From contig OZ026850.1 in NCBI GenBank assembly GCA_964023205.1, forward strand, positions 3,680,368-3,744,367: a stretch of 64,000 nucleotides of DNA, written 5' to 3'. Source of the DNA: Lutraria lutraria (taxonomy: Eukaryota > Mollusca > Bivalvia > Venerida > Mactridae). The notes under the pieces were generated by a model, which did no database searches, had not been told where the DNA came from, and worked only from the letters and a program-made list of their open reading frames with translations. Shown piece by piece: positions 12,743 through 25,040 of the stretch. A program made the translations under genes and the position numbers. Numbering within the stretch: the first letter of the stretch is position 1; the number at the start of each line of letters is the position of its first letter.

Positions 12743-12920
12743 TTTGATTCCCGGACACGGCAGGTCATACCCTTCTTTGAATGTTGACAACAGTGTTTAT
12801 TTTCATCCATATGTGGAGAAGATGCCGGTTCCTTGTGGTTATTAACTTCATCTGATTCAAATACTGTACAGGAAAACTGATTAGGTGAATAGACGTCAAA
12901 ATTGTTGAAAATCATGCGTT
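12743..12920 (+). repeat. SINE fragment
   Basis: B-box-like TGATTCCCGG followed by GGTCATACCCTTC, TTGACAACA, CATATGTGGAGAAGATGCCGG, CAGGAAAACTGATTAGGTGAA and a GCGTTAA end, the body shared by the SINEs at 38783, 40455 and 53366. Confidence 0.7.
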
Positions 12921-12989
12921 AACCAAATAAGTTAATAATCTGTTTGTTACTTCAGTAACTTAATAAAAGAGATATAAAATCAGGTCTTT

Positions 12990-13290
12990 TTAGTATTTTG
13001 GGAATATGACCCATACACTTGGGATTGGGAATTTTCATTGTGTTTTATTCAAAATTGGGAAAAAATGTACATGTATAACTACAATTTAACAATGTTTCAC
13101 ATATTCTTCTTATTCTCCCATAGAACAGTAGCAGAATAAGGTATTTACTACCAATAGTGATGTTAATCAACTAAAAAAAAAATGGGGGGGGGGGCAATTT
13201 TTGTCCTTGAATTGGGGAAAAAAGATACTTTTTTCCATTGGATATATGACCGAATTTCGGTTATAAAATCGTCCCCTAAAAATCCCTGAA
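12990..13290 (-). repeat. Dispersed AT-rich repeat, copy inverted relative to 50555-50715
   Basis: The block around ATTCTCCCATAGAACAGTAGC and GGTATTTACTACCAATAGTG is found in reverse complement at 50560-50640. The neighbouring AATTGGG-A-rich parts also correspond, and the right part resembles 49700-49800. Includes a G-run at 13185-13196. Confidence 0.7.
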
Positions 13291-14378
13291 AATTGTTTTC
13301 TTACAAATAAAGTCCAGTTGATATTCCTGGACTAATGTAGAAATATGTTGACAGCTACTGCTTAAATATTTAATTATCTCCCTTTAATCGGATAGATCTG
13401 TTTTGTTCAACTAAGAATGCTTGAGGCATTATGGAACCTTGAAATAGTTGACTGGTTTGTAATGTGATAAGTCAGCATAATTCTTTCGCCCCGAAAACTT
13501 GCTTATTCAGCTTAATTTTACATCATTTCTTATTAATTAAGGATTGGGAACTTTTTCTGTTGGATAAATGTTTATATTTTTTGTATGCCTAGTCAGGAAA
13601 ACTAATTTGTTATTCATGACTGTTTTAAGTAATTGGAATTCTCCAAGATCTGCTGGATACATAATTATGGTATGATACACCAACAATTGTTAGAAAATGG
13701 CATTATGCGAATTACCCGACACACCTGCATGGTTTTCTTTGTGAACACGTGTCTAATTTTCTTCCTCCATATAATTCATTATTCTTTCGAAGCTCACTCA
13801 TTTCTCTGAATATTAATGTGGTCTTCACTGCAGACCAGGCACCTTGTTGACAGCTAATAATATTTTATTCTTTGTTCATACCTACATATTCTTTCAAGCA
13901 CCCCGTCAGTAAATAATGCCACACTCTCTCACCATTAGAATTATCAAATGCATCTAAAATGATGTCCTCGGTATGAAATGACGAGATGGTATATAGTGAT
14001 CGCCTTGTCTGATCGCCTTGTCTGACCTGCCGTCACTCCGTCAAGGTGCCACCAGGGGCATACTGGCATTAATTGAAAGCAGCATCGTGTTACTCAGTAG
14101 CTTTTATGTCCGTTGCATCATCGACATGAAACCAGTATTGTAACATTTTACATAAATGGTAACAGATATGTTTTGGTTCGATAGATAACAAACATCTTTA
14201 ATGCCATAGTGGCTATTTTAAGCCTCTGAGATGAACAGGTTTAATATTAAATACAGCTGATACAACATAGTATGTGTGGCTTATCAGCATGTACATTCAT
14301 GGTATGACATGAATGACTGAGAATACAATTACACAACGGTTACAACCCTAATGTCTACAGTTCTAAAATCAGTATTGT
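13291..14378. other. Non-coding DNA
   Basis: No gene. 13990-14075 contains an exact 16-bp duplication (GATCGCCTTGTCTGAT) and resembles the repeat fragment at 1303-1375. Confidence 0.5.
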
Positions 14379-14635
14379 TATACGCCCATTTGAAAAATGG
14401 GTCGTATTATGGGAACACCCACGGCAGGGAGGCGGGTTGGTGGGCGGACTGGCGGCGTCCACGACAGTGTCCGCTCTCTAATTCAAACAGTTTTATTCGG
14501 ATCCTCACCAAACTTGGTGGAAATGTTTATGGTCATGAAATCTCAATCAAGTTCGATAACCAGCCCAATCGGCCCAGGCAGTACTGAGTTATGGAACTTT
14601 ATGGGCGTATTTTGTGACCTGGCACTCTTGTTGTT
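14379..14635 (+). repeat. Dispersed repeat with hairpin start (ACGCCCATTT...AAATGGGTCGT)
   Basis: Opens with a hairpin TACGCCCATTTGAAAAATGG and ends GGGCGTATTTTGTGACC...CACTCTTG. It contains CACCAAACTTGGTGGAAATG and CAATCGGCCCAGGCAGTACT. Overlapping open frames here come from the repeat. Confidence 0.6.
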
Positions 14636-15108
14636 GTTGTCATGTTGTTGTTGTTACAATTCAATTGAAGCAAGTCAGTGTCTCTTTTATGTTCTCCTTT
14701 TACGTTTTAACGTAGCATAAAGCTATCAATTTCTACATCAATGGTTCACTGAAGTTCACATTTGGGAGAACTTAAATTTGTTATTTTTTCAGACAATTTC
14801 GTTTCTTGTTGAAACATTTATGCAAATTTTATTCCTGTTTTACATCACTCAGCTTCATCATTCAGCTTCCAGAAGATTTTCTAAAATGTTTTATTTTGGG
14901 CTTTAACATTTTTGTTTTGAAGTTTAGAATTACAGATTTGTCATTATGAGTGAATAAAATGACCTTTCCACACATTGCACCCATTTACCCAATATAATTT
15001 AGCCACTATATTTGTGCACGTTCGAATACCAAGTTTGTCTATATTTTGCTTTTTAAGTATAAACAATTTCCCTGTAACCAATTGCTCACTTTCCTTTTCA
15101 TATGAATA

Positions 15109-16462
15109 TACAGTGCAACCTCTCCAAAGCAACACCTTTTGGGAGTAGCAAAATTATGTTGTTGTTAAGAGGTTGTTGCTGTAGAGAGGTTACCAGTAAA
15201 TCAATTGTAAAATCGTGCAGTGGGAAGATATCATGTAGTTGTTGAAGAGAGGTTGTTGCTGTAGAGAGGTTACCAGTAAATCAATTGTAAAATCGTGCAG
15301 TGGGAAGATATCATGTAGTTGTTGAAGAGAGGTTGTTGCTGTAGAGAGGTTACTAGTAAATCAATTGTAAAATCGTGCAGTGGGAAGATATCATGTAGTT
15401 GTTGAAGGGAGGTTGTTGCTCAAGAGAGGTTACTAGTCAATCAATTGTAAAATCGTGCAGTGGGAAGATATCATGTAGTTGTTGAAGGGAGGTTGTTGCT
15501 GTAGAGAGGTTACCAGTAAATCAATTGTAAAATCGTGCAGTGGGAAGATATTATGTAGTTGTTGAAGGGAGGTTGTTGCTCTAGAGAGGTTACTAGTCAA
15601 TCAATTGTAAACTCGTGCAGTGGGAAGATATCATGTAGTTGTTGAAGGGAGGTTGTTGCTCTAGAGAGGTTACTAGTCAATCAATTGTAAACTCGTGCAG
15701 TGGGAAGATATCATGTAGTTGTTGAAGGGAGGTTGTTGCTTAAGAGAGGTTACTAGTCAATCAATTGTAAAATCGTGCAGTGGGAAGATATCATTAGTTG
15801 TTGAAGGGAGGTTGTTGCTCTAGAGAGGTTACTAGTCAATCAATTGTAAACTCGTGCAGTGGGAAGATATCATGTAGTTGTTGAAGGGAGGTTGTTGCTC
15901 TAGAGAGGTTACTAGTCAATCAATTGTAAAATCGTGCAGTGGGAAGATATCATGTAGTTGTTGAAGGGAGGTTGTTGCTCTAGAGAGGTTACTAGTCAAT
16001 CAATTGTAAAATCGTGCAGTGGGAAGATATCATGTAGTTGTTGAAGGGAGGTTGTTGCTCTAGAGAGGTTACTAGTCAATCAATTGTAAAATCGTGCAGT
16101 GGGAAGATATCATGTAGTTGTTGAAGGGAGGTTGTTGCTCTAGAGAGGTTACTAGTCAATCAATTGTAAAATCGTGCAGTGGGAAGATATCATGTAGTTG
16201 TTGAAGGGAGGTTGTTGCTCTAGAGAGGTTACTAGTCAATCAATTGTAAAATCGTGCAGTGGGAAGATATTATGTAGTTGTTGAAGGGAGGTTGTTGCTG
16301 TAGAGAGGTTTGCTCGGGAGAGGTTGTACTGTACCTTCAGTACCTACAGCGCTTGGTTAGAGGATGTATAATAAAACAAATTGTGCAGTGGGAAAAAATC
16401 ATGCTGTTGTTGAAGGGAGGTTGTTGCTTAAGAGAGGGCCACTCTGGAGAGGTTGAACTGTA
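15109..16462. mobile_element. TACAGTR...CCTCTCC MITE, copy 2, expanded by an internal 80-bp array
   Basis: Ends TA|CAGTGCAACCTCTCCAAAG and CTGGAGAGGTTGAACTG|TA are intact, but the interior has grown to more than 1.3 kb by tandem duplication (15171-16310). The usual copy length here is about 180 bp. Confidence 0.85.
15171..16310. repeat. 80-bp tandem array inside the MITE, about 14 units
   Basis: GAGGTTGTTGCT recurs every 80 bp (one unit is 79 bp, at 15731-15809). Each unit contains AATCGTGCAGTGGGAAGATA and a segment similar to the MITE end (AGAGAGGTTAC). Units are nearly identical, with shared variants (CCAGTAAATC against CTAGTCAATC) showing block-wise expansion. Confidence 0.95.
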
Positions 16463-16879
16463 GTTCCTTTTATTTCCGGTCTACTTTCTGTGACTTTCAG
16501 CATTTAGCCTTATATAACATGACGTTTGCGTGTATAATTCCTGAGCAGATCATAACTTTCTCTTCAACTTGGTTGTCATCAACCTCGAAGCTTATTCTTT
16601 GTCTGTGGATGAAATTTCTTTACTGTCTTGAAATTTTGCCAGAATCTTGCCTGACCCAAACTAATGCTCTTAGATGTAGAGTAATTGAAATGATGGTTTT
16701 TCATGTTACATCACATCTGTATGTTTACAATACAATTGTCCTGGTATAATAACATATGTTTGTCTGTCTGGTTTCTGCTAATAACTCCGGAGAACTCTCC
16801 AAGCCAACTGATAACATTAAAATAATGTATTGTCATACACTAAATATACAGTATGTGTTTTAAAGCTGCTAGTTATGTT

Positions 16880-17095
16880 ATTACTATGTCAAAATACTGT
16901 TGTTTTTTTCACCCAAACTGTTATTTTTTTCCCAAAATACTTTTCTTTTCCCAAAAGGTTTTATACTGTCCGAATTCTTTTTGCAACATTGTTTTGTTTT
17001 CTTCTCCCAAACTTTTCCATTTCTTTTCCCAAAGTGTTCCTTTTGTTTTCTAAAATGATTTTTCTTTTCCTAAAATGTTTTAATAAAACCTGATT
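16880..17095. repeat. Imperfect TTTTCCCAAAA-rich tract
   Basis: CCCAAA/CCTAAA flanked by T-runs recurs at irregular 25-40-bp steps. It looks like a decayed minisatellite. Confidence 0.6.
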
Positions 17096-17150
17096 TTAAT
17101 TCAACTGATGAGAGAGTTCTCCCTAAATATTTTTCTTTTGTTTAAATGTT

Positions 17151-17296
17151 TGATATTTTCTGAACTGAGTTTGCTTTTAACAAATAAGATATCCTTTGTG
17201 ATATTTTCTGAACTGTGTTTGCTTTTAACAAATAAGATATCCTTTGTGATATTTTTCTGAACTGAGTTTGCTTTTAACAAATAAGATGTCCTTTTG
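17151..17296. repeat. 48-bp tandem repeat, 3 units
   Basis: GATATTTTCTGAACTGAGTT followed by TGCTTTTAACAAATAAGATA recurs three times almost exactly. Confidence 0.95.
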
Positions 17297-17390
17297 AGCT
17301 GCCCATTGAGTTCTTTCGTAAAATGTTACAGAATGGCACAAACTGATTTGTTCCCTTTGTTTGCATGAATAAGCTGAAAAAAGCGTCATT

Positions 17391-17700
17391 ATACCCCCGC
17401 AAAGGAAGTTTGAGAGGGGGTATATTGGAGCCACTCTGTCGGTCAGTCGTTGGTCGATCCATCCGTCCTTCCATCCGCATGTAGTTAGTGGAGCAAACTA
17501 CTTCCACATTTTAAGCTATTTCAATGAAACTTTTAATATGTTATCACCATGAAGTGTAGATGTGCAAGACACAATTTTCATGCCCAGTGATTCACTCATT
17601 GCAGAGTTATGTTCCCTTGAACTTTGCGGTATAGTGTACTATTGTAGTATAAGTGTCAAAGCAGCGGTGGGGGTATTAGTCACCTCTGTGACAGCTCTAG
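17391..17700 (+). repeat. Dispersed CCCCCGCAAA repeat, copy 1
   Basis: ACCCCCGCAAAGGAAGTTTG start, then GGGGTATATTGGAG, CACTCTGTCGGTC, ATCACCATGAAGTGTAGATG, and an end in GGGTATTAGTCA...CTCTAG. A second full copy is at 57359-57666 in OATP intron 8. Confidence 0.85.
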
Positions 17701-18619
17701 TTAGTCTCAGTATTGTTTATTGTAAAGTTCTGTAACTCTGGTAAATTAGGACTTACAGTGTTACATTTTCCTTGATTCATCTGTTCTTAACATTTGCTTC
17801 ATTTGAAAGAATAATTTTTATGATCTTACTCTTAGTGACTAATGATAAGCTTAAGTCATTACCCTGCAGTAGTCTACAAGAATCTTTAAAACTACAAAAA
17901 TGTAATCACTTGTCTGAATCTATAGACAAATAAAAAATGAATTCTTATTAGCATAAAAATGTCTGCATTGTTTTTGGTTGATTTTTATGATTGCTTAATG
18001 AAGAAGAGGCTTTATTGTCTGGTATTTTTTGTTAAAATTTGATTGGATAATTCTGTAATAAAGGGAGGTAATTTTATTCATTTGTTCTGCAATTTTGCGG
18101 GAAAAAAATCAATTTAGTTGTCTCAAGCCAGACTGTAAGTGTCCTAATAACATTAAGGTTAATGTCTTTTATGTGTCTCCTGAATGGAACGTAAACATTT
18201 CTGACTTTGAACACTACGGTTATATTGCCAGCAGTAGAGAATTTGATATGCTATCCTTACAAGTAGTTATTCCTTCCAGGACTTTGATTTCTATCATTAA
18301 CTTTTTTTTCTTTGTCTTTGAATCACAAGAATTGGACTAAAACCATATTGTATGTATTGATGAAAGCAGTATTTTATTGACTGGATGTTTTTCTTGTCGG
18401 ATATGATCATTCTTTGTCAATGTTGTGTATTCCCCCCTCCTCCTCTCAGCTGCCGAAAAATATGAAGAATTGTAGACTGTCAGTCTATTCATATATTTCA
18501 CTTCCTGCTTTTTGTCTTCCAAATTTCCTGTAATTACTGTTGTGGAGGGTGAACTCGAATGCTTTTGATTTTGTTTATCAATATTCCAGTCCAGCTTTGT
18601 GTTTTGTTGTAGTTTCTGT

Positions 18620-18885
18620 GGTTAATTCCTGCTAACTCAAATATTGTGATATCTATCTTTGTTTATTCCTGCTAAATCAAGATTATGATATATCTATCTT
18701 TGTTAATTCTTGCTAACTTGAGATCATGTGTTTATCTTTATTAATTCCAGCTAACTTAAGATTGTATGGTTATCTTTATTAATTCTTGCTAACTCAAGAT
18801 TGTGTGTCAATCTTTGTTAATTTGTGCTAACTTAAGATTGTGTGTCTAACTTTGTTAATTCCTGCCAGCTCAAGATTATGAGGCT
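18620..18885. repeat. Degenerate ~42-bp tandem repeat, about 6-7 units
   Basis: TTAATTCCTGCTAACTCAAG and then ATTGTGTGTCTATCTTTG recur with many substitutions. Confidence 0.85.
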
Positions 18886-18899
18886 TCAATTAAAATGAA

Positions 18900-19217
18900 G
18901 TTTGTTTGCCTGACCGACCCAAAAAATCATGCCGACTCAAAATATTTTAGTGCAAAATCTGGGAGAACTTTATTTGGATGCTTTGGAAAATATACATGTA
19001 CTCAGTGCTTTCGATGGACATTTAAAGTAGTATCATTCGAAAATTGAAGTAATGAAGGAAAACTATAATGTGTGTTAAGGCACTGAGTACATGTTATGGT
19101 TGATTAAAGCACACAATAAATGGTTGTGTGGTAGCAGAATACATAAAATGAATATAGCATGCATCAAGGTAGAACGACCCTCTTCTAAAATTCAGGGTCG
19201 TTAAAGGGCAAACAAAC
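18900..19217. mobile_element. Foldback MITE with GTTTGTTTGCC termini
   Basis: Outer inverted repeats are GTTTGTTTGCCTGACCGACCC on the left (18900, first 20 bases shown by GTTTGTTTGCC...GACC) and GGGTCGTTAAAGGGCAAACA on the right. A second inner pair, CATGTACTCAGTGC (18995) and GCACTGAGTACATG (19080), would form a hairpin. No coding capacity. Confidence 0.65.
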
Positions 19218-19280
19218 ATATTATTGATTTAGGACTGATATGATTCTTTGTTAATTGCCACTGATTCCAGTTGGTGATTT

Positions 19281-19500
19281 TTATGCTCCCATATCAATAG
19301 ATTGGGCATAGATTGTTTTTTGCCTGTCTGTTTGTCTGTCTGTCTGTTTGTACCCAACTTAATTTAATCTTGTCTATAAAATCAAGACACTTTCACCTAT
19401 AATCATCCTTAGATACGTAAGACAATCTCTACAGGACCTGTGCATTTTATGGTCAATAGGTCAAAGGTCAAGGTGGTTTATCTTGTTGTTAGGGATTGCA
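19281..19500 (+). repeat. Dispersed ATGCCCC-type repeat, copy 3
   Basis: Diverged head (TATGCTCCCATATCAATAGA), then the TGTCTGTTTGTACC and ACAATCTCTACAGGACCTG phrases. AGGTCAAAGGTCA at 19458-19470 is a perfect DR1. Confidence 0.8.
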
Positions 19501-19607
19501 TATTTTATTGGATTGTGTGATGTCAGTCAGGCTGCTAGTGCTCAAGATTGTCTATGAGTATATTTGATCTTTACTCTGACTCTCATGTTTCTCATTACAA
19601 ATAGATA

Positions 19608-19870
19608 GACCACAGCTATGGTCCAGTGGTTAATGCACTGGGCTTGTTACCCGGCGACCAGGGTTTGAATCCAGGTTATGGCAGATCTCTTATATATATT
19701 AAAATTTGGTAAAAAATTCCAATTTACTCCATATGAGGGCAAGTTGCCCGTTCCTTATGGATGAGTAAGTTAGTACTGGTTAGAATTTAAAACAGTCCAG
19801 GACAACTGGTTATGTGAACGAGTTGCCGTATTTAACTGAATTATCATTGAAAAATAGCATTAAACCCATT
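19608..19870 (+). repeat. tRNA-derived SINE
   Basis: A-box-like TATGGTCCAGTGGTTAATGC and B-box-like GGGTTTGAATCC at tRNA spacing, then the shared body (GTTAGTACTGGTTAGAATT, ACAGTCCAGGACAACTGGTT, TGCCGTAT, GCATTAAACCC). Confidence 0.8.
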
Positions 19871-22800
19871 GTTACGAAACAAATGAATATTCTGTGTTCT
19901 GTTTTATATCAGCCACTCAGACTATCAAATTATTTCAATGTCTGCTGGAAAGCTAAAGTGTATAATTATCTGTCTCTATACTTTCAGATCAGCTTAATCA
20001 CTTTTAGATGATCAGTCATGATAGAAAATAACATTTGTTAAAAGTCTATGGAGTTGTATTAATTAAGGTAAGGTTTTATTCCAGTCCCTTTTTGGGGGCT
20101 TAGGGGATGGTGGCGGGTCCTTTCAAGAGGTGGGAAATATATCAGGGGAAATTTTACTGTAGATGAGATTTTGATAAAAACACAAGTTAGACACCAATAG
20201 TCATTGAACATTTCTATGTAGCATCTATCTCCAAAGTCACTGTATTTAACATCGGAAACAATAGATTCCAGCCTATTTTCCCTCGATGCTTAGTGCAGTT
20301 GTTACGAGATTTCTGTTCACATTCATTATTTGAGCAGGGAACTTTAGAGAAAAATATGCTTTTTCATTAGCGGGAATGGGGTTGAATTATTGGCCTCCAA
20401 AATGGCATTAAAAAGGCCTGTTTTCTATGTGTTTATTGTTTCTAAGTCTTGTTGTTTGTTTGGCTAGAACAGATCATGACTTACTATATCACCTTCAGGT
20501 TTAACTTTTAGTGTCAAAGGTCACTTCCTCTGTTACATGGTTATTCATGCTTCATGAACTTTTCATGAATTCTGCAAGAAAAGTTCAAGAAAAGTTCATT
20601 ATTTCATGAATTCCATTCTAAGAGGTTCTTAATTACCATATTTTCTTGTGCATAGGTCTCACCTGTGTTTAAGATGAAGGTAAAAATTCAATGGACATCT
20701 GTACATATCTGGACTTAACGAAATCTGGGAAAAGTACAAAACTGTAATATGGACTTATTTCCCTTAGTTTTTCAATATGCCATTTATATAGATTAATATT
20801 GTCCCTGGAATACACATACCTACATAATATTATGGAAGATATCTATGTATGTGTATGTTTATTTGGGCTGAAATTGTCGTTTCACGCCGTGGAAAAAATA
20901 AGATCATCTGTTAAAAAAGTTTGTTTTTTTTTGCTACATTGGTACGGCTTTTCCCTCTTCAATAAACATCATAACCACACACTGAACACAAACTGTGTAC
21001 TGAGCCTCGTTTTTTGACTGCCTATATTGTTTACACCTTCTTGTCAAGTATTTCTGCTATTGATATAATCAATAAAGATGAAAAATCACCAAACACGAAA
21101 CATGAAAACGATTAATTTATTATATCTACGTTTCGCCGCATTGGCTTCTTCAGGATAATAAATAAATAAATTTGCTATTGATATAGAAATTTGTAAATAA
21201 ATGATCGATGATGCATAACATCTTGCAATTTTCTGTGTGAAGTAACCATATTAGGCTTATGAAGTATTTTGGAAATAAGTGATGGATTATGCGAAATTAC
21301 TTGATCACATTCAGTGGGCCATAATTATCTCTAAGGCTTTTGAAGTTATTTGGAAATAAATGATGGATAACAAGAAATTACTTGTACATACTCAGTTGCA
21401 GTAACTATATTAGGCTTTTGAAGTATTTTGGATAATTTTGTCTTTTGTCTACATTAAGAGAGTCAGTTAAGCAGTTGTATCACTTTGAGAATCATTTTTA
21501 TTCTGTTCTGCAGAAAATGGTTCTAACAATCAATCAGGGTTCCATTCTTAAAAGTCCCCAAGAGAAGAAATGGCAATTAAAGGCTATATAAGATACTATT
21601 GTATTTAATGGTTTTTGTCTTTAGTTTCCAGCTGTAACATATTGTATGTTCACAAATTTGCCCTTATTTGGTTGTATAGATCTAATTCAGATTTTTTCCC
21701 CTTGTGCAATCATTTTATGTTGTTAATAGATGAGTCAGCCCCTTTCTTTGTGGACCCTGATCTGATTAATGCTTGCCATATCAGAAAATGTTTGGCCTTC
21801 ATTGTTTCTGACTAGTGATCACTAACCTTAAGTTTCATATGAGTGTATAATGTCCAGCTAGCCTGGGGATAACTAACTAGAGATTACTAGGCTGAGAACA
21901 CAGTCATTTGATAACCTGGTTCTAACCAATTGTATGACTGAGGTCTTCCCCACGGTTAAAGCTGGAAAAATCACAAGTACATAGTTTCTAAATCTACAAT
22001 ATTTACCTCCCTTGTCGGCCATTTTGCTTGGCAAATTCAACAGGCATTGATAGACGATATTTATTTTTTTGTTTTGATAATGCTAAATATAGGATATTCA
22101 TATTTGACAACTACATTTTCTTAAACCTGATGTGCTTATGGCAGTAACAACTTCATGATTAAGTTAACTTTTATAATGAGTTGTTTAGTAACCAATTTTC
22201 AGATTTTTCTATTAAGCGCATTAGAAATTTGTCTAGTAAGATGGCCGCCAAGGGAAGCAAGTATTTTAGATGTGGGAAGTTGGGAAGTATGTATTGACTG
22301 TGGGTGTTAGTGGGAGATCTAACCTCAAAGAAAAAGTATGAGTTGGTCAATAATTACTTTTAGGCAAATTTAAGTTAAACAGCATGTATAAAAGATATAA
22401 AAAGAAATTGTGATTGACAAATTTGTGCAGATAAAAGAGTTCTAAACTTCAAAATTAGAAAGATTTCACTGTAAGATATGATGAATATAAAAATGTCTGC
22501 CTCAGAGTATCTTTTTTGAAGCATTTCAAATTATGTATACTGTATGTTATTAATGTGACCCCTAAAATTGTGCATGACCCCTATTGAAGAATCATTGAAA
22601 CCCTTATTAAAAATAATAATAAACTATTAAAGTGCATAGGAAGACATTATTGTTATTTGACATGTTTAGCAATGTATAGTAACGCTTTTTGATGGGCTCA
22701 AGTCCGATTCCTTGGTGGTCCCACGTTTAAGTGCAAAGATGTCATTTATTATTTATGCTTACTTATAAACTGGGACTAATTGTTGTACTAATATATAATG

Positions 22801-22990
22801 AACAATAAACTACACGTGTATACATTCCATTATGAGTTCAAGGCTTATTTTGGTTGTAATTGGTTAAATGAAGATAATGAATTATTTGTTAACTGATTAT
22901 AGGAAGGTGTGATGGTCAAATTAATTTGGTACTGTGATGATTTTGTGGTCTTGAATTTATAATATTTTTATTCTGTTTCTGAGTTTGATT
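19871..22990. other. Non-coding DNA, mostly without recognisable repeats
   Basis: No gene. 20545-20625 is rich in TTCATGAA palindromes. 21075-21165 has ACGTTTCGCCGCATTGGCTT followed by CTTCAGGATAATAAATAAAT, a phrase type often found at 3' ends of retroelements (low confidence). 21230-21430 has two loose ~110-bp repeats around TTTTGAAGTATTTTGGA. Confidence 0.45.
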
Positions 22991-23187
22991 TAAAGGGACA
23001 CAACTCTAGGTGTACTTAAAAGGGACACAACTCTAGATTAACTTAAAAGGGATGAAACTCTAGATTGACCAAAAAGGGACACAATTCTAGATTTACTTAA
23101 AAGGGACACAACTCTAGTTTAACTTAAAAGGGACACAACTCTAGATTAACTTTAAATGGACACAACTCTAGATTGACTTTAAAGGTA
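22991..23187. repeat. ~30-bp tandem repeat, 7 units
   Basis: AAAGGGACACAACTCTAGAT plus TAACTTA recurs seven times with a few variants. Confidence 0.95.
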
Positions 23188-23799
23188 TTTGTGTGACAAT
23201 GGGAGGTAATATGGCCCCTTTTAACTATATATATAACCATTACAGATGAAATAATTTGTTGGGCTAAACCCCCTGACTCCTGGATGAGAAACATAATGAA
23301 TACATAATGTAATTGCTGACATGGGCTAAACTTTCAGAAACAATTTACTCTAGGGAATGTATGGGAATGTATGTAAATGTTACTTCAGGTTCACATCATG
23401 CTGAAATATGTTGCCATGTCACCAGAAGAATGTTTGGAAGGTTATTGAGTTCAGCCATTCCAGGACATTCCTGTCATTTAGAATAAGCCTTGTGCATAAT
23501 GTAGGGTTACAAATTTTGTAATGTGGTTTCTGGTCACTACCTTCCCTTTCAACACTAGGCACTCACTTTCAAAAATCATTCTTAGAATGCCAGACTTTCA
23601 AAGTGTGTTTATCACGTGATTGATAAAATGGGCATCAAGTTCCAATTGAAAGTAAAGCAGGCTGTTTCCATTGTTGGTGATGGAAAGTAGTCGTGAACAA
23701 CACTATGGCAGCCTGCCTATTGTGTCTGAGGTGTTTTCTTTAGACATAAACACTGAGGAACTTCTACTGTGTGCTTGTAATGTGGAACTGTTAAGACTG

Positions 23800-25040
23800 T
23801 CATGGTTACATCATTAAGAAGTATTAGACTGCTAGACTGGTTACATCACACAGTAATATTAAACTGGTAGACTGGTTACTTCAGACAGAAATATTAGACT
23901 GTTAGACTGGTTACATCACACAGTAATATTAAACTGGTAGACTGGTTACTTCAGACAGAAATATTAAACTGTTAGACTTAAGTTACATCACACAGTAATA
24001 TTAAACTGTTAGACTGGTTACATCACATAGAAATAATAGACTGTTAGACTGGTTACATCACACAGTAATATTAAACTGGTAGACTGGTTACATCACACAG
24101 TAATATTAAACTGGTAGACTGGTTACATCACATAGAAATAATAGACTGTTAGACTGGTTACATCACACAGTAATATTAAACTGGTAGACTGGTTACATCA
24201 CACAGTAATATTAAACTGGTAGACTGGTTACATCACATAGAAATAATTGACTGTTAGACTTAAGTTACATCACACAGTAATATTAGACTGTTAGACTGGT
24301 TACATCACACAGTAATATTAAACTGGTAGACTGGTTACTTCAGACAGAAATATTAAACTGTTAGACTTAAGTTACATCACACAGTAATATTAAACTGTTA
24401 GACTGGTTACATCACATAGAAATAATAGACTGTTAGACTGGTTACATCACACAGTAATATTAAACTGGTAGACTGGTTACATCACACAGTAATATTAAAC
24501 TGGTAGACTGGTTACATCACATAGAAATAATAGACTGTTAGACTGGTTACATCACACAGTAATATTAAACTGGTAGACTGGTTACATCACACAGTAATAT
24601 TAAACTGGTAGACTGGTTACATCACATAGAAATAATAGACTGTTAGACTTAAGTTACATCACACAGTAATATTAAACTGTTAGACTGGTTACTTCAGACA
24701 GAAATAATAGACTGTTAGACTTAAGTTACATCACACAGTAATATTAAACTGTTAGACTGGTCACATCACACAGTAATATTAAACTGGTAGACTGGTTACA
24801 TCACACAGTTATATTAGACTGGTTTCATCATACAGAAATATTAGATACAGAAATATTAGACTGGTTACATCACACCGAAATATTAGACTGATAGACTGGT
24901 TACATCACACAGAAATATTAAACTGGTAGACTGGTTACATCACACAGTTATATTAGACTGGTTACATCAAACAGAAATATAAGACTGGTTATGCCGCATT
25001 AAGTATGGTTACACAACTCTGAAATACCAGACTGGTTGCA
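23800..25040. repeat. ~35-bp minisatellite with higher-order structure
   Basis: Units combine AGACTGGTTACATCACACAG and TAATATTAAACTGGT. Three unit types (CACACAGTAATATTAAACTGG, first 20 bases; CATAGAAATAATAGACTGTT; TTCAGACAGAAATATT) follow each other in recurring order, so blocks of several units were duplicated together. The right edge is decayed. Confidence 0.95.

Noticed and set aside
14351..14720. Overlapping 78- and 107-codon frames
   Set aside because: They fall in a dispersed non-coding repeat with a hairpin start, and the C-terminal part is GTT microsatellite.
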